This document shows positions 1-9,653 of a stretch of DNA of 47,000 nt, piece after piece. Where the stretch lies: positions 17,434-64,433 of the forward strand of contig LXQJ01000054.1 in the NCBI GenBank assembly GCA_001683895.1. The letters run 5' to 3'. The notes under the pieces were generated by a model. That model made no database searches and was not told the DNA's origin. It saw nothing but the letters and a program-made list of their open reading frames with translations. Positions within the stretch are counted from its first letter, which is position 1. Each line of letters starts with the position of its first letter. The stretch is from Luteimonas sp. ANT-B3E. GTDB taxonomy: Bacteria; Pseudomonadota; Gammaproteobacteria; Xanthomonadales; Xanthomonadaceae. The translations under genes were made by a program, and so were the position numbers.

Positions 1-1
1 C

Positions 2-928
2 GCGATGGTGCTGTACAACGTCGCGGCGCGGCGCAGCCCGCGCGACGTCGCCACCCAGGCGTGGCTGACCGAGCGCGCGCTGCTTGACGGCCGCTTTGGG
101 GACGCCATGGCGCGCATCGACGTCATGCTGCGCGTCGCGCCGACGCAGCGGCCCGTGTTGCTGCCGCTGCTGGCGCAGCTGGCGGTCGACCCGGGCTTTG
201 CGAGCGCGCTCGCCAACGCGCTGGCGCCGCGGCCGCCATGGCGCGGCGACGTGCTGGCAGCGCTGCAGTCGGCCGACGACCCACGCGCCGCCGACCAGGT
301 GTTGTCCGCGCTGCGCGGGGCAGGGGGGCTGGACGATGCCGAGTTCGACGCGTGGACCGCCGCGCTGATGCGCCGCGGTGACTGGGGCCAGGCGTATGCG
401 CGATGGATTGGCACCCTGGACCTCGCCGGCGACCGCCTGCCGCTCGTCTTCAACGGCGACTTTTCGCGCCCGGTGTCCGGCCGTGGCTTCGACTGGCACA
501 CCTCGCGCATGCCGGGAGTAGCGCTGCAGTTCATCGAAGGGGACGACGGCAGCGGCACGGTGGCCCACGCGCGCTTCCGTGGCCGCGCGGTCGCTCGCCT
601 CAACCTCGAGCAGCCACTGTTGCTCGCCCCCGGCCGCTACCGCTTCAGCGCGCGCATGCGCGTCGCTGCGCTGCGGAGCGAGGCAGGACTGGTGTGGACG
701 GTGCACTGCAGGCAGACGCCGCGCGTCGTCTCCACCAGCGAGCCGGTCCTCGGCAGCTTCGGCTGGCGCGAGGTGACGATGACGGTCGATATCCCGTCCC
801 GGGACTGCAACGGCCAGTGGCTGCAGCTGCGCAATCCGGTGCCGGCGGGTTCCGCGCAGCGCGTATCCGGAGACCTGTGGATCGACGACGTGCAGTTGGC
901 GCCGGTCAAAATGTCGCCATCACGTTAA
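2..928 (+). CDS. TPR-like/carbohydrate-binding-like protein of the polysaccharide locus, 5' truncated
   Basis: The reading frame is open to the first base of the window, and the first ATG (position 5) falls in what reads like the middle of a helical repeat, so the true start is upstream. The N-terminal part is alpha-helical, Ala/Leu/Arg rich and TPR-like. The last ~150 residues, from LVFNGDFSRP, are beta-rich and end in WLQLRN and DLWIDDVQLAP, a pattern typical of galactose-binding jelly-roll modules. I do not recognise a named family. It precedes two FecR-like genes and an O-antigen-ligase-type gene, so a role in polysaccharide export or assembly is inferred from context only. Confidence 0.6.
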   Translation, partial: AMVLYNVAARRSPRDVATQAWLTERALLDGRFGDAMARIDVMLRVAPTQRPVLLPLLAQLAVDPGFASALANALAPRPPWRGDVLAALQSADDPRAADQVLSALRGAGGLDDAEFDAWTAALMRRGDWGQAYARWIGTLDLAGDRLPLVFNGDFSRPVSGRGFDWHTSRMPGVALQFIEGDDGSGTVAHARFRGRAVARLNLEQPLLLAPGRYRFSARMRVAALRSEAGLVWTVHCRQTPRVVSTSEPVLGSFGWREVTMTVDIPSRDCNGQWLQLRNPVPAGSAQRVSGDLWIDDVQLAPVKMSPSR

Positions 929-1000
929 GGTTTCGCCTTCACCAGACTGTATCCTCCACCCCCTGCTGCACACAACGTGCACTACAAGGACGCTTTTTTG

Positions 1001-1432
1001 ATGACGACGTTCCGCACTTTCCTGCTGGCCACCGCTATCGCCGCGGCCTGCTGCCCGGCCTTCGCACAGGACAGCCGCGACGCGGTCGCCACGCTCCGCG
1101 TCGATGCCGGTCCCATCATGGCCAGCACCGGCGGCGAGTTCGCTACCGTCAACACCGGCAAGCCGCTGGTCGAGGGCGAGCGCCTCATGGTCGCCGACGG
1201 CGGCATCGCCACCGTCCGCTACGACAACGGCTGCACCCGCCAGTACGCCGAGCCGGGCGTCTACGTCATCCAGGAAGACTGCGTGCCGGCTGCGATCGCC
1301 GCCGGTGGCGTCGACTGGCGTGGCGCCGCGCTGATCAGCGCCGGTGTCGGCGTCGGCGCGGCCATCCTGGCCAACCAGGACGACAGCCCGGGCCCGGGTC
1401 CGGCCCCTGAGCCGCCGCCGGTCAGCCGCTGA
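1001..1432 (+). CDS. Small exported FecR-like protein (paralogue 1)
   Basis: The 143-residue product starts at ATG 1001, with AAGGA at 986-990; a GTG at 977 in the same frame is less likely because the signal peptide begins at 1001 (MTTFRTFLLATAIAAACCPAFA, cleavage after AFA). The body has the short FecR-like pattern LRVDAG, LVEGERLMVADGGIATVRYDNGC and GVYVI. A Gly/Ala-rich hydrophobic stretch and a Pro-rich tail ending PPPVSR follow. Two Cys (CTRQ and EDC) could form a disulphide in the periplasm. It is a clear paralogue of the next gene. The function is unknown; FecR-like domains in exported proteins are often sensors or wall-associated. Confidence 0.75.
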   Translation: MTTFRTFLLATAIAAACCPAFAQDSRDAVATLRVDAGPIMASTGGEFATVNTGKPLVEGERLMVADGGIATVRYDNGCTRQYAEPGVYVIQEDCVPAAIAAGGVDWRGAALISAGVGVGAAILANQDDSPGPGPAPEPPPVSR

Positions 1433-1487
1433 TCCTGATCGCCGCCGCGTCCCATCGGATGCGTGCGCCGGTAGCACATAGAGACAA

Positions 1488-1516
1488 GGGACGGTCCGCA
1501 GGGGCCGTCCCTTTTT
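1488..1516 (+). terminator. Rho-independent terminator after the first FecR-like gene
   Basis: A 10-bp stem with one G-U pair (1488-1497 with 1502-1511), a 4-base loop GCAG and a run of five T at 1512-1516. It lies 56 bases past the stop at 1432, so the two paralogues are probably separate transcripts. Confidence 0.85.
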
Positions 1517-1602
1517 CGTGGCCGCGATTGACCCGGGCACGTCGCCGCGCCAAGGTCTTCGCACTCAGGCACCAACTTGTGTGTCGCGCGTCACGGAATC
1601 CG

Positions 1603-1631
1603 TTGAGTTCCGCGCCACGCTTGGGTATCTT
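1603..1631 (+). promoter_or_regulatory. Candidate sigma-70 promoter for the second FecR-like gene
   Basis: TTGAGT at 1603-1608 and TATCTT at 1626-1631 are separated by 17 bases, directly after the terminator and about 43 bases before the ATG at 1674. Found by eye only. Confidence 0.45.
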
Positions 1632-1673
1632 CCCGGCACGTTGGCGATGGACGTCGACGACCGGGGAAAACAC

Positions 1674-2144
1674 ATGCTTCGACCTGCCGTCCTCACGCTT
1701 GCCGTGTCGCTCGCCTGCGCCTGCCTGCTTCCCATGAGCGCGTTCGCCGCCGGACAGGCTGCGTCCCCGGCGCCTGCCTCTGCCGCGGCCCCCACCCAGA
1801 CCCCCATCGTCCTGCGCGTCGACACCGGCAGCGTCATGGTCAGCGACGGCGGTGCCTTCGCGCCCGCCAACACCGGCACCGTCCTGCAGTTGGGAGACCG
1901 GTTGATGGTCGCCGAGGGCGGCATCGCCACGGTCTTCGTCAACGACAGGTGCTCCACCACGTACGACGCGCCTGGCGTGTACGTGGTCACGCCCGAGTGC
2001 GAGCGCGCCGCGGCCGCCGTCCCCAGGGGCGCCACGATCGGCATCGTTGGCGGTGTGATCGCGCTGGGCGCGCTGGCCGGTGGTGGTGGTGGTGGTGGCG
2101 ACGCCGCCCCGCCGCCGCCGCCGCCGCCGCCCGTCTCGCGCTGA
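1674..2144 (+). CDS. Small exported FecR-like protein (paralogue 2)
   Basis: 156 residues from ATG 1674, chosen because GGGGAA (1663-1668) lies just upstream and a signal peptide starts there (LAVSLACACLLPMSAFAA). The in-frame ATG at 1647 has no comparable ribosome-binding site. The core matches the preceding gene motif for motif: LRVDTGSVMVSDGGAFAPANTG, LQLGDRLMVAEGGIATVFVNDRC, GVYVVTPEC. It ends in a hydrophobic Gly segment (seven Gly), eight Pro and VSR, the same terminal VSR as paralogue 1. The Gly and Pro runs are encoded by GGT and CCG repeats at about 2079-2130, which could vary in length. Function not recognised. Confidence 0.75.
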   Translation: MLRPAVLTLAVSLACACLLPMSAFAAGQAASPAPASAAAPTQTPIVLRVDTGSVMVSDGGAFAPANTGTVLQLGDRLMVAEGGIATVFVNDRCSTTYDAPGVYVVTPECERAAAAVPRGATIGIVGGVIALGALAGGGGGGGDAAPPPPPPPPVSR

Positions 2145-2319
2145 CGCGAGGCCGCTGCATCCGGACTGCGTCGTCCCAGCGCCACGTCGCTGTCATCCGT
2201 TGACCCCGTTCAGCCGGCGATTGGCATGCGGTCTGGTGCCGGTCATCGCGGGAGCGTCAGCCCCGGGGTGCGAAGGCTTGCCAGCGCTCGGCGCACCTAG
2301 CGCCTCCGACGACCCAGCC

Positions 2320-3756
2320 ATGCCCGCCATTCCGGTGCTACCGATGCCCGCCGTTTCCAGCCCGCTCGCCGACACGTTCGCGCGCCATGGCCATCTCGCC
2401 ATCGCGGTGCTGCTGGCGTGCGCGTTCACCAGCGGCGGCGGCTCGATGGACCGCGGCCTGTTCGACGTCGCCACCCAGCTGCTGGCGCTGCCGCTGCTGG
2501 CATGGGCGGCGCTGGCGCTGCACGGGTCGACGGGCAGCACGCTGCGGCGGGTAGCGGTCGGTGTCGCCGTCACCATCGTGACGGTGCTGGCGGCGCAGCA
2601 GCTGTCGCTGGGGCAGGGCGCCTGGCAGGCCATCGAAGCGCGCCGGGCCCTCGATGCCGACCTGACGCTGGCTGGCGTCGCCCACGCGCGCCACGCCTGG
2701 GCGCTGGCGCCGCTGGCTGCGGAGCGGGGCCTGTGGTCCGTGCTGCCGGCGCTGGCGGTGTTCCTCGGCCTGCTGGCGCTGCCCACGACGCGTCACCGCC
2801 CGCTGTTGCTGCTGGTCGTGGGCCTCACCGGTGCCAGCCTGCTCCTCGGCTACCTGCAGCTGGGCGCGCCGCAGGACAGCCTGTTGAACCCCTTCCCGCA
2901 GTGGGCGCCCGCGCTCAACGGCGTGTTCGCCAACCCCAACCACCAGGCCACTGCGCTGGCGCTGTCGGTCGTCGCCATCGCCGTGCTGCTGCTGCAGCCT
3001 GACCCGCACCGCGACGACGCGACGCCCCTGTGGCAGCGCGCCGTCCTGGCTACCACGGCGGTCCTGCTGCTGGCCTCGCTGCCGCTCGCCGGCTCGCGTG
3101 GCGCGCTGCTGGTCTGCCTGGTGGTGGTGGTGGGCACCGTGGCTGCGGCGCTCGTGGCGCGTCGGCGTGCAGACACCGGCAGCGCGACCACCGTCTGGCG
3201 CGGCCGCGGCGCGCTGCTGGTGCTGGGCGCGGTCGGGCTGGGCGCCATCGTCGCCGCCGTCGGCTGGCTGCACGTCGACATGGCGGAGGAAGTGCGCTGG
3301 ACCGTGGCCAAGACAACGGTCGCGGCGTTCAGGGACCACGCGCCCATCGGGATCGGCCTGGGCAGCTTCGTGCCCTGGTTCGAGCAGGTGGCCACTGGCC
3401 CGCTCCTGCAGTGGGCCTATTTCAACCACGCGCACAACGAATACGCGCAGTGGTGGCTGGAGTCCGGCGTGCCCGGCGTCGCGCTGCTGCTGGCGGTGCT
3501 GGTGCTGCTGGCGTGGTGCCTGCCGCGGCGTTCGCGCGCGGCGACGGCCGACTTCGGCGCTGCACTGGCCGCGTGGGGCGGCTGCGCGGTGCTGCTGCTG
3601 CATTCCATCGTCGACTACCCGCTGCGCACGCCGGCGCTGATGACCGTCGGCGCGCTGCTGGCCGGCATCGTGGTCGCGCAGCGTCTAGCCCGGGATGGCC
3701 TGGCGCCACGCCCGGCGCGCGCCTCAAGTCCTCGCATTGCCGCCCAACCCGCATAA
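2320..3756 (+). CDS. O-antigen ligase/polymerase-type membrane protein (Wzy_C superfamily)
   Basis: A 478-residue, strongly hydrophobic protein with roughly a dozen membrane segments. Two family signatures are visible: FANPNHQATALALSV and, in the large periplasmic loop, FNHAHNEYAQWWLESGVPG, matching the conserved His/Glu region of WaaL/Wzy proteins. These either polymerise O-units or transfer polymer from undecaprenyl pyrophosphate to an acceptor. The start is uncertain: ATG 2320 is used because the upstream part of the frame is Arg-rich and overlaps the Gly/Pro repeat of the previous gene; ATG 2347 is possible. An EpsG-type polymerase candidate also exists at 17342, so this one may be the ligase. 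Confidence 0.85.
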   Translation: MPAIPVLPMPAVSSPLADTFARHGHLAIAVLLACAFTSGGGSMDRGLFDVATQLLALPLLAWAALALHGSTGSTLRRVAVGVAVTIVTVLAAQQLSLGQGAWQAIEARRALDADLTLAGVAHARHAWALAPLAAERGLWSVLPALAVFLGLLALPTTRHRPLLLLVVGLTGASLLLGYLQLGAPQDSLLNPFPQWAPALNGVFANPNHQATALALSVVAIAVLLLQPDPHRDDATPLWQRAVLATTAVLLLASLPLAGSRGALLVCLVVVVGTVAAALVARRRADTGSATTVWRGRGALLVLGAVGLGAIVAAVGWLHVDMAEEVRWTVAKTTVAAFRDHAPIGIGLGSFVPWFEQVATGPLLQWAYFNHAHNEYAQWWLESGVPGVALLLAVLVLLAWCLPRRSRAATADFGAALAAWGGCAVLLLHSIVDYPLRTPALMTVGALLAGIVVAQRLARDGLAPRPARASSPRIAAQPA

Positions 3757-3805
3757 TGGCCGGCTGCCGCGCGGGCCACCCGCATCACTGCAAGGGACCG
3801 CCCGC

Positions 3806-5263
<1,458 letters not shown>

Positions 5264-5287
5264 GCGCCGCCGCGCACAAATGACCAT

Positions 5288-5311
5288 GGTAATGTGACTA
5301 CGGCCATTACC
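5288..5311 (+). promoter_or_regulatory. Inverted repeat upstream of the Phd/PIN module, candidate operator
   Basis: GGTAATG (5288-5294) and CATTACC (5305-5311) form an inverted repeat in the more AT-rich stretch just before the antitoxin ribosome-binding site. Phd-type antitoxins autoregulate by binding such palindromes; that this is the operator is inferred. Confidence 0.4.
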
Positions 5312-5323
5312 CAGGAACGTCCC

Positions 5324-5557
5324 ATGGAAACCGAAGTGTCCAAATCCAGGTTCAAGGCGCATGCGCTGGAGATCTTCCGCAGGGTGGAGGCCACCGGTGA
5401 GCCGGTGATCGTGACCGACCACGGCCAGCCCGCGCTCATCGTGCAGAAGTACCGCAAGCCGGCCGGAAGCCTGCACGACAGGCTGAAAGGCTCGGTGCTG
5501 CGCTATGACGCGCCGTTCGATGCCGTCGACGACGACAGCTGGGACGCATTGGCTTGA
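5324..5557 (+). CDS. Phd/YefM-type antitoxin
   Basis: 77 residues, ATG 5324 with AGGAA at 5313-5317. The pattern METEVSKSRFKAHALEIFRRVEATGEPVIVTDHGQPALIVQKY is the Phd/YefM DNA-binding fold. The C-terminal residues ([16 protein letters not shown]) are acidic, as expected of a toxin-neutralising tail. The stop overlaps the start of the PIN toxin (TTGA, 5554-5557), so the pair is translationally coupled. It interrupts a sugar-nucleotide operon. Confidence 0.9.
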   Translation: METEVSKSRFKAHALEIFRRVEATGEPVIVTDHGQPALIVQKYRKPAGSLHDRLKGSVLRYDAPFDAVDDDSWDALA

Positions 5558-5949
5558 TCGTCCTCGACACGCACGCGCTGATCTGGTGGGTCAATGGCGA
5601 TGCCCAGCTGTCGGCCCCGGCCAGGACCGCCATCGCGGATGCCCAGCAGGGTGGCCGCGTGCTGGTGTCGGCGATCACCATCTGGGAGATCGCCATGCTG
5701 GTCGAGCGCGGCCGCATCGCGCTGGCCATGGACCTCGACCAGTGGCTGGCGGCGGTACGGGAGCTGGACGGCGTGGAGGTCATGCCGGTGTCCGCGCAGG
5801 GCGCGATGCAGTCGGCCACCTTGCCCGGCGAGTTCCACAAGGATCCGGCCGACCGCATGATCGTCGCCCTTGCGCGTGAGCTGAATGCACCGGTGGTCAC
5901 CGCGGACCAGAAGATCCAGCGCTACGCGCACGTCAGGTGGGTGTGGTGA
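5554..5949 (+). CDS. PIN-domain toxin (VapC-like ribonuclease)
   Basis: 131 residues, start TTG 5554 overlapping the antitoxin stop. PIN acidic residues are visible: Asp5 in [10 protein letters not shown], Glu in ITIWEIAML, Asp in [11 protein letters not shown] and Asp in VVTADQKI. These coordinate Mg2+ in VapC-type RNases. The length is normal and no catalytic residue seems missing, so it is probably active. It ends 25 bases before the next polysaccharide gene on the same strand. Confidence 0.9.
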   Translation: MIVLDTHALIWWVNGDAQLSAPARTAIADAQQGGRVLVSAITIWEIAMLVERGRIALAMDLDQWLAAVRELDGVEVMPVSAQGAMQSATLPGEFHKDPADRMIVALARELNAPVVTADQKIQRYAHVRWVW

Positions 5950-5974
5950 TCACTGTGGGCAGGCAGCAAGCGCG

Positions 5975-6994
5975 ATGAAAGTCCTCGTCACCGGCACCGC
6001 CGGCTTCATCGGCTCCCACGTCGCCATGCGCCTGCTGGCGCGCGGCGACGAGGTGGTCGGCCTCGACAACATGTCGGACTACTACGACGTCACGCTGAAG
6101 CAGGCGCGGCTGGACCGGTTTGCCGACGCGGCCGGCTACACCCACGTGCATGCGGACCTCGCCGACCGCGACGCGGTGGAGCAGGTATTTGCCACCCACA
6201 AGCCGCAGCGGGTCATTAATCTGGCCGCGCAGGCCGGCGTGCGCTATGCCGCCACCAACCCGCACGTGTACGTGAGCAGCAACGTCACTGGCTTCCTGCA
6301 CATCCTCGAAGGCTGTCGCCACCACGACGTGGAGCACCTGGTGTTCGCCTCCACCAGTTCGGTCTACGGCGCCAACCTCAAGATGCCGTTCTCCGAGCAC
6401 CAGCCCACCGAGCACCCGCTGACGCTGTACGCCGCCACCAAGAAAGCCAACGAGCAGATGGCGCACAGTTATGCACATCTGTACGGCATCCCCAGCACCG
6501 GCCTGCGCTTCTTCACCGTCTACGGCCCGTGGGGCCGCCCGGACATGGCGCTGTTCCTGTTCACCAAGGCCATCCTGGCCGGCGAGTCGATCAAGGTGTT
6601 CAACCATGGCCACCACAAGCGCAGCTTCACCTACGTCGACGACATCGTCGAAGGCGTGATCCGCACGTTGGACAATGTGCCCGGCAAGAACGCCAGCTGG
6701 CATGGCCATGCGCCTGACCCGGCCAGCAGCGGCGTCGCGCCGTACCGCATCTACAACATCGGCAACGAGCAGCCGGTGCAGCTGCTGCGCTACATCGAGG
6801 TGCTGGAGCAGTGTCTGGGCAAGAAGGCGCAGATGGAAATGCTGCCGCTGCAGGCGGGGGACGTGCCGGATACGGAGGCGGACGTGTCGGAGCTGATTGC
6901 CAATGTCGGTTACAGGCCCGTGGTGTCGGTCGAGACGGGCGTGCAAACGTTTGTGAACTGGTATCAAACCTATTACGAGAAAGGAAGTCGATGA
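5975..6994 (+). CDS. NAD-dependent UDP-glucuronate 4-epimerase-type SDR
   Basis: 339 residues, ATG 5975. Extended SDR: cofactor loop [13 protein letters not shown] at the N-terminus, [13 protein letters not shown], Ser in STSSVYG, catalytic YAATKK and the subfamily stretch [22 protein letters not shown]. This signature fits UDP-glucuronate (or related uronate) 4-epimerases of the CapI/GAE type. It would convert UDP-GlcA or UDP-GlcNAcA to the galacto form. The exact substrate is unsure, but it pairs logically with the 6-dehydrogenase upstream. It overlaps the next gene at ATGA (6991-6994). Confidence 0.88.
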   Translation: MKVLVTGTAGFIGSHVAMRLLARGDEVVGLDNMSDYYDVTLKQARLDRFADAAGYTHVHADLADRDAVEQVFATHKPQRVINLAAQAGVRYAATNPHVYVSSNVTGFLHILEGCRHHDVEHLVFASTSSVYGANLKMPFSEHQPTEHPLTLYAATKKANEQMAHSYAHLYGIPSTGLRFFTVYGPWGRPDMALFLFTKAILAGESIKVFNHGHHKRSFTYVDDIVEGVIRTLDNVPGKNASWHGHAPDPASSGVAPYRIYNIGNEQPVQLLRYIEVLEQCLGKKAQMEMLPLQAGDVPDTEADVSELIANVGYRPVVSVETGVQTFVNWYQTYYEKGSR

Positions 6995-7725
6995 TGGTGC
7001 CGGCAAGCACAAAGATCAGTCGCCACGCAGTGGTGGAAACATCGAGCATTGGCGCTGGCACGATCATCGAAGAGTTTGCCATTGTGCGTAGCGGCGCCAT
7101 CATTGGCTCGAACGTTCGCATCCATCCCTTCGTGGTAATTGGCGATGGCGTTGAAATCGGTGACGACGTCGAAATATTTCCGGGCGCCTTCATTGGGAAG
7201 GAGCCGAAGGGTGCACGGGCCACTTCGCGGCCTATCGAATTCGATCGCAAGATCACGATCGGCGATGGAACCTCTGTCGGTCCGCATGCAGTCATCTTCT
7301 ACGACGTGTCGATCGGCAATGGTTGCCTCTTGGGCGACGGAGCATCAGTCCGTGAAGGATGCCGAATCGGCGCAAGTTGCATCCTTAGTCGTTACGTAAC
7401 GGTCAACTACAGCACGACCATTGGTGATCGGGTCAAGGTGATGGACCTGACGCACATCACCGGAAACATGACGATCGAGGACGACGCCTTCGTTAGCACG
7501 ATGGTGGGTACCGCGAACGACAACAACATTGGTCGCCATGCGTACGGCGATGAGATGCGAGGGCCAACCCTTCGAAAGGGGTGCGTAGTAGGCGCAGGCG
7601 CTACTCTGCTGCCCAACGTCACCATTGGTGTGAATGCCACCGTTGCCGCAGGCGCAGTCGTTACGCGGGATGTGGCTGCAGATCAAGTGGTTGGCGGAAT
7701 TCCTGCCAAAGAGTGGAAGAGATAA
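6991..7725 (+). CDS. Left-handed beta-helix N-acyltransferase
   Basis: 244 residues, ATG 6991 overlapping the epimerase stop, with AAAGGAAG just upstream; ATG 6994 is also possible. Many hexapeptide repeats are visible ([66 protein letters not shown]). A loop with [22 protein letters not shown] could hold the catalytic His. Such enzymes acylate an amino sugar on a nucleotide diphosphate. Its neighbours (MaoC, FdtA, aminotransferase) point to a dTDP-3-amino-3,6-dideoxyhexose as acceptor. The acyl group is unknown. Base composition is less GC-rich than the flanks, suggesting transfer. Confidence 0.85.
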   Translation: MMVPASTKISRHAVVETSSIGAGTIIEEFAIVRSGAIIGSNVRIHPFVVIGDGVEIGDDVEIFPGAFIGKEPKGARATSRPIEFDRKITIGDGTSVGPHAVIFYDVSIGNGCLLGDGASVREGCRIGASCILSRYVTVNYSTTIGDRVKVMDLTHITGNMTIEDDAFVSTMVGTANDNNIGRHAYGDEMRGPTLRKGCVVGAGATLLPNVTIGVNATVAAGAVVTRDVAADQVVGGIPAKEWKR

Positions 7726-8147
7726 TGATTCCTTGGAAGATCGGCGACAAGGTGACGCGCAAGCGGGCGCTTGGTGAGAAGGAGGTCGCGCACTTCGCTT
7801 CCTTGGTCGGTGACCTGAATCCAATCCATAGCGACCTAGGCGCTGCCCGGCTTGCTGGCTTCGTCGGAACGATCGCTCACGGGATGATTGCCGGATCCTT
7901 CTTTTCCGAAATCCTCGGGAATGAGCTGCCAGGGCCTGGAAGTGTGTACCTGGAGCAGCGGTTTCAGTTCCTCGCTCCTATCTATTTTCCAAGCGATATC
8001 GTGCTTTCGGTGGAAGTTGTCAATGTGCGTGGCGACCAGAAGATCATCACTGTTCGTACGACCTGTCTCGATAGCGACGGGGTGCTGTGTTTGGATGGCG
8101 AAGCTGTGCTCCTGCGGCGAGATGTTAGTGCCAACGATGTTTCTTGA
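7725..8147 (+). CDS. MaoC-like (R)-specific enoyl-CoA hydratase, hot-dog fold
   Basis: 140 residues, ATG 7725 sharing one base with the previous stop (TAATG). The hydratase active-site pattern GDLNPIHSD is present with Asp30 and His35 in the spacing known for PhaJ (Asp31/His36), followed by HGMIAGSFFSEIL. The family hydrates 2-enoyl-CoA to (R)-3-hydroxyacyl-CoA. Its place between an N-acyltransferase and a ketoisomerase suggests it makes or tunes the acyl donor, for example (R)-3-hydroxybutyryl-CoA; this is inference. It shares the less GC-rich composition of the cassette. Confidence 0.85.
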   Translation: MIPWKIGDKVTRKRALGEKEVAHFASLVGDLNPIHSDLGAARLAGFVGTIAHGMIAGSFFSEILGNELPGPGSVYLEQRFQFLAPIYFPSDIVLSVEVVNVRGDQKIITVRTTCLDSDGVLCLDGEAVLLRRDVSANDVS

Positions 8148-8547
8148 CCGTTGCAAGATCATCAGCCTCCCAAAGATCGCCGATCCGCGCGGCAATCTGA
8201 CCTACGTGGAAGGCGGGGAACACATCCCGTTTGCGATACAGCGTGTGTATTACCTCTATGACGTACCCGGCGGTGCCGAGCGGGGGGGGCATGCGCATAA
8301 GGGCCTGCAGCAGCTGATCGTGGCGATGTCTGGCAGCTTCGACGTCGTCCTCGACGACGGGGACAAAAAGCAGCGATTCCATCTCAACCGTTCCTACAAC
8401 GGTCTTTATGTCTGCCCGATGATCTGGCGCGAGCTGGACAACTTTTCGTCGGGTTCGGTGTGCATGGTGCTTGCATCCAACCGGTATGACGAGGCCGACT
8501 ACTACCGAAATTACGATGATTACCTCGTGGCACAGGGTCTGAAATGA
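8137..8547 (+). CDS. dTDP-4-keto-6-deoxyhexose 3,4-ketoisomerase (FdtA/QdtA/WxcM C-terminal type)
   Basis: 136-residue cupin. [46 protein letters not shown] contains the conserved RG-HAHK segment with the active-site His, followed by [13 protein letters not shown]. It moves the keto group of dTDP-4-keto-6-deoxyglucose from C4 to C3 before transamination. The start is ATG 8137, overlapping MaoC by 11 bases; an in-frame ATG at 8122 is an alternative. In Xanthomonas WxcM this domain is fused to an acyltransferase; here they are separate genes with MaoC between. 4-keto-6-deoxy sugar synthesis (RmlA/RmlB) is not encoded in the window. Confidence 0.88.
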   Translation: MFLDRCKIISLPKIADPRGNLTYVEGGEHIPFAIQRVYYLYDVPGGAERGGHAHKGLQQLIVAMSGSFDVVLDDGDKKQRFHLNRSYNGLYVCPMIWRELDNFSSGSVCMVLASNRYDEADYYRNYDDYLVAQGLK

Positions 8548-9653
8548 AGAAGGTTCCGTTCCTCGATCTGCATGCGGCGTATGCCGAAATAAAGCGTGAG
8601 ATTGACGAAGCTGTCGGGCGCGTGTTCGCGAGCGGCTGGTACATCCTCGGCCCAGAAGTCGAGGCGTTCGAGGCGGAGTTCGCGGGCTATTGCGAGGCGC
8701 AGCATTGCATCGGCATGGCCAACGGACTCGATGCGCTTCACCTCGCACTGCGGGCGATGGAGGTAGGCCCGGGCGACGAGGTTATCGTGCCGTCCAACAC
8801 GTACATTGCGACCTGGCTGGCCGTCAGCCAGTGCAGCGCGACGCCGGTGCCGGTGGAACCCGACGATCGCACGTACAACATCGATCCGTCGCTGATCGAG
8901 GCCGCCATCACGCCGCGCACGAAGGTGATCCTGCCAGTGCACCTGTACGGCCAGCCAGCTGACATGGATCCGATCCTGGCCATTGCGCGCAGGCACGGCC
9001 TGCGCGTGCTGGAGGATGGGGCGCAGGCGCATGGTGCGCGCTACAAGGGGCGCCGTATTGGCGCGAATGGCGATGCTGCGGCGTGGAGCTTCTATCCCGG
9101 GAAGAACCTTGGCGCGGTGGGCGATGGAGGTGCTATCACCACGAGTGATGCTGAACTTGCTGATCGCATCCGCGTGCTGCGTAACTACGGTTCGCGGGTC
9201 AAGTACGTCAACGAGGTGCAGGGTTACAACAGCCGGCTCGACCCGATCCAGGCCGCGGTATTGCGTGTCAAGCTGAAACATCTGGACGCGTGGAATGTGC
9301 GCCGCGGCGCATTGGCGAAGCAGTACCTCAATGGGCTGGCGGACACGGGGCTGCGATTGCCGCACGTGCCGGAGTGGGCCGATCCGGCTTGGCATCTCTT
9401 CGTGGTGCGCAGCGTGCAGCGTGACCGGCTGCAGCAGCGCCTGACGGATGCGGGCATCGGCACCTTGATTCATTATCCGATTCCGCCCCACCGGCAGCAG
9501 GCGTACGCCGCGGCCGGCATTCCGACTGATGCGTTTCCGCTAGCGGGCCGCATGGCTGATGAGCTGCTGAGCCTGCCGATCGGTCCGCAGCTGCCGACCG
9601 CGGCAGTGGCGCAGGTGATCGAAGTGATGGGCCGGCAGTTCGCGGCCACGTGA
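8544..9653 (+). CDS. DegT/DnrJ/EryC1 sugar 3-aminotransferase (FdtB/QdtB type)
   Basis: 369 residues, ATG 8544 overlapping the ketoisomerase stop (ATGA). It is a PLP-dependent aminotransferase with the family pattern [26 protein letters not shown]-like [29 protein letters not shown] and Lys187 in [15 protein letters not shown] as the PLP Schiff-base residue. The order after FdtA predicts conversion of dTDP-3-keto-6-deoxyhexose to the 3-amino sugar (Fuc3N or Qui3N). It is more GC-rich than the three genes before it. High confidence in the family, moderate for the exact sugar. Confidence 0.9.
   Translation: MKKVPFLDLHAAYAEIKREIDEAVGRVFASGWYILGPEVEAFEAEFAGYCEAQHCIGMANGLDALHLALRAMEVGPGDEVIVPSNTYIATWLAVSQCSATPVPVEPDDRTYNIDPSLIEAAITPRTKVILPVHLYGQPADMDPILAIARRHGLRVLEDGAQAHGARYKGRRIGANGDAAAWSFYPGKNLGAVGDGGAITTSDAELADRIRVLRNYGSRVKYVNEVQGYNSRLDPIQAAVLRVKLKHLDAWNVRRGALAKQYLNGLADTGLRLPHVPEWADPAWHLFVVRSVQRDRLQQRLTDAGIGTLIHYPIPPHRQQAYAAAGIPTDAFPLAGRMADELLSLPIGPQLPTAAVAQVIEVMGRQFAAT

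Noticed and set aside
2080-2319. Longer N-terminus for the O-antigen-ligase-type protein
   Set aside because: The region is the overlapped Gly/Pro repeat of the previous gene and an Arg-rich leader before the first membrane helix.
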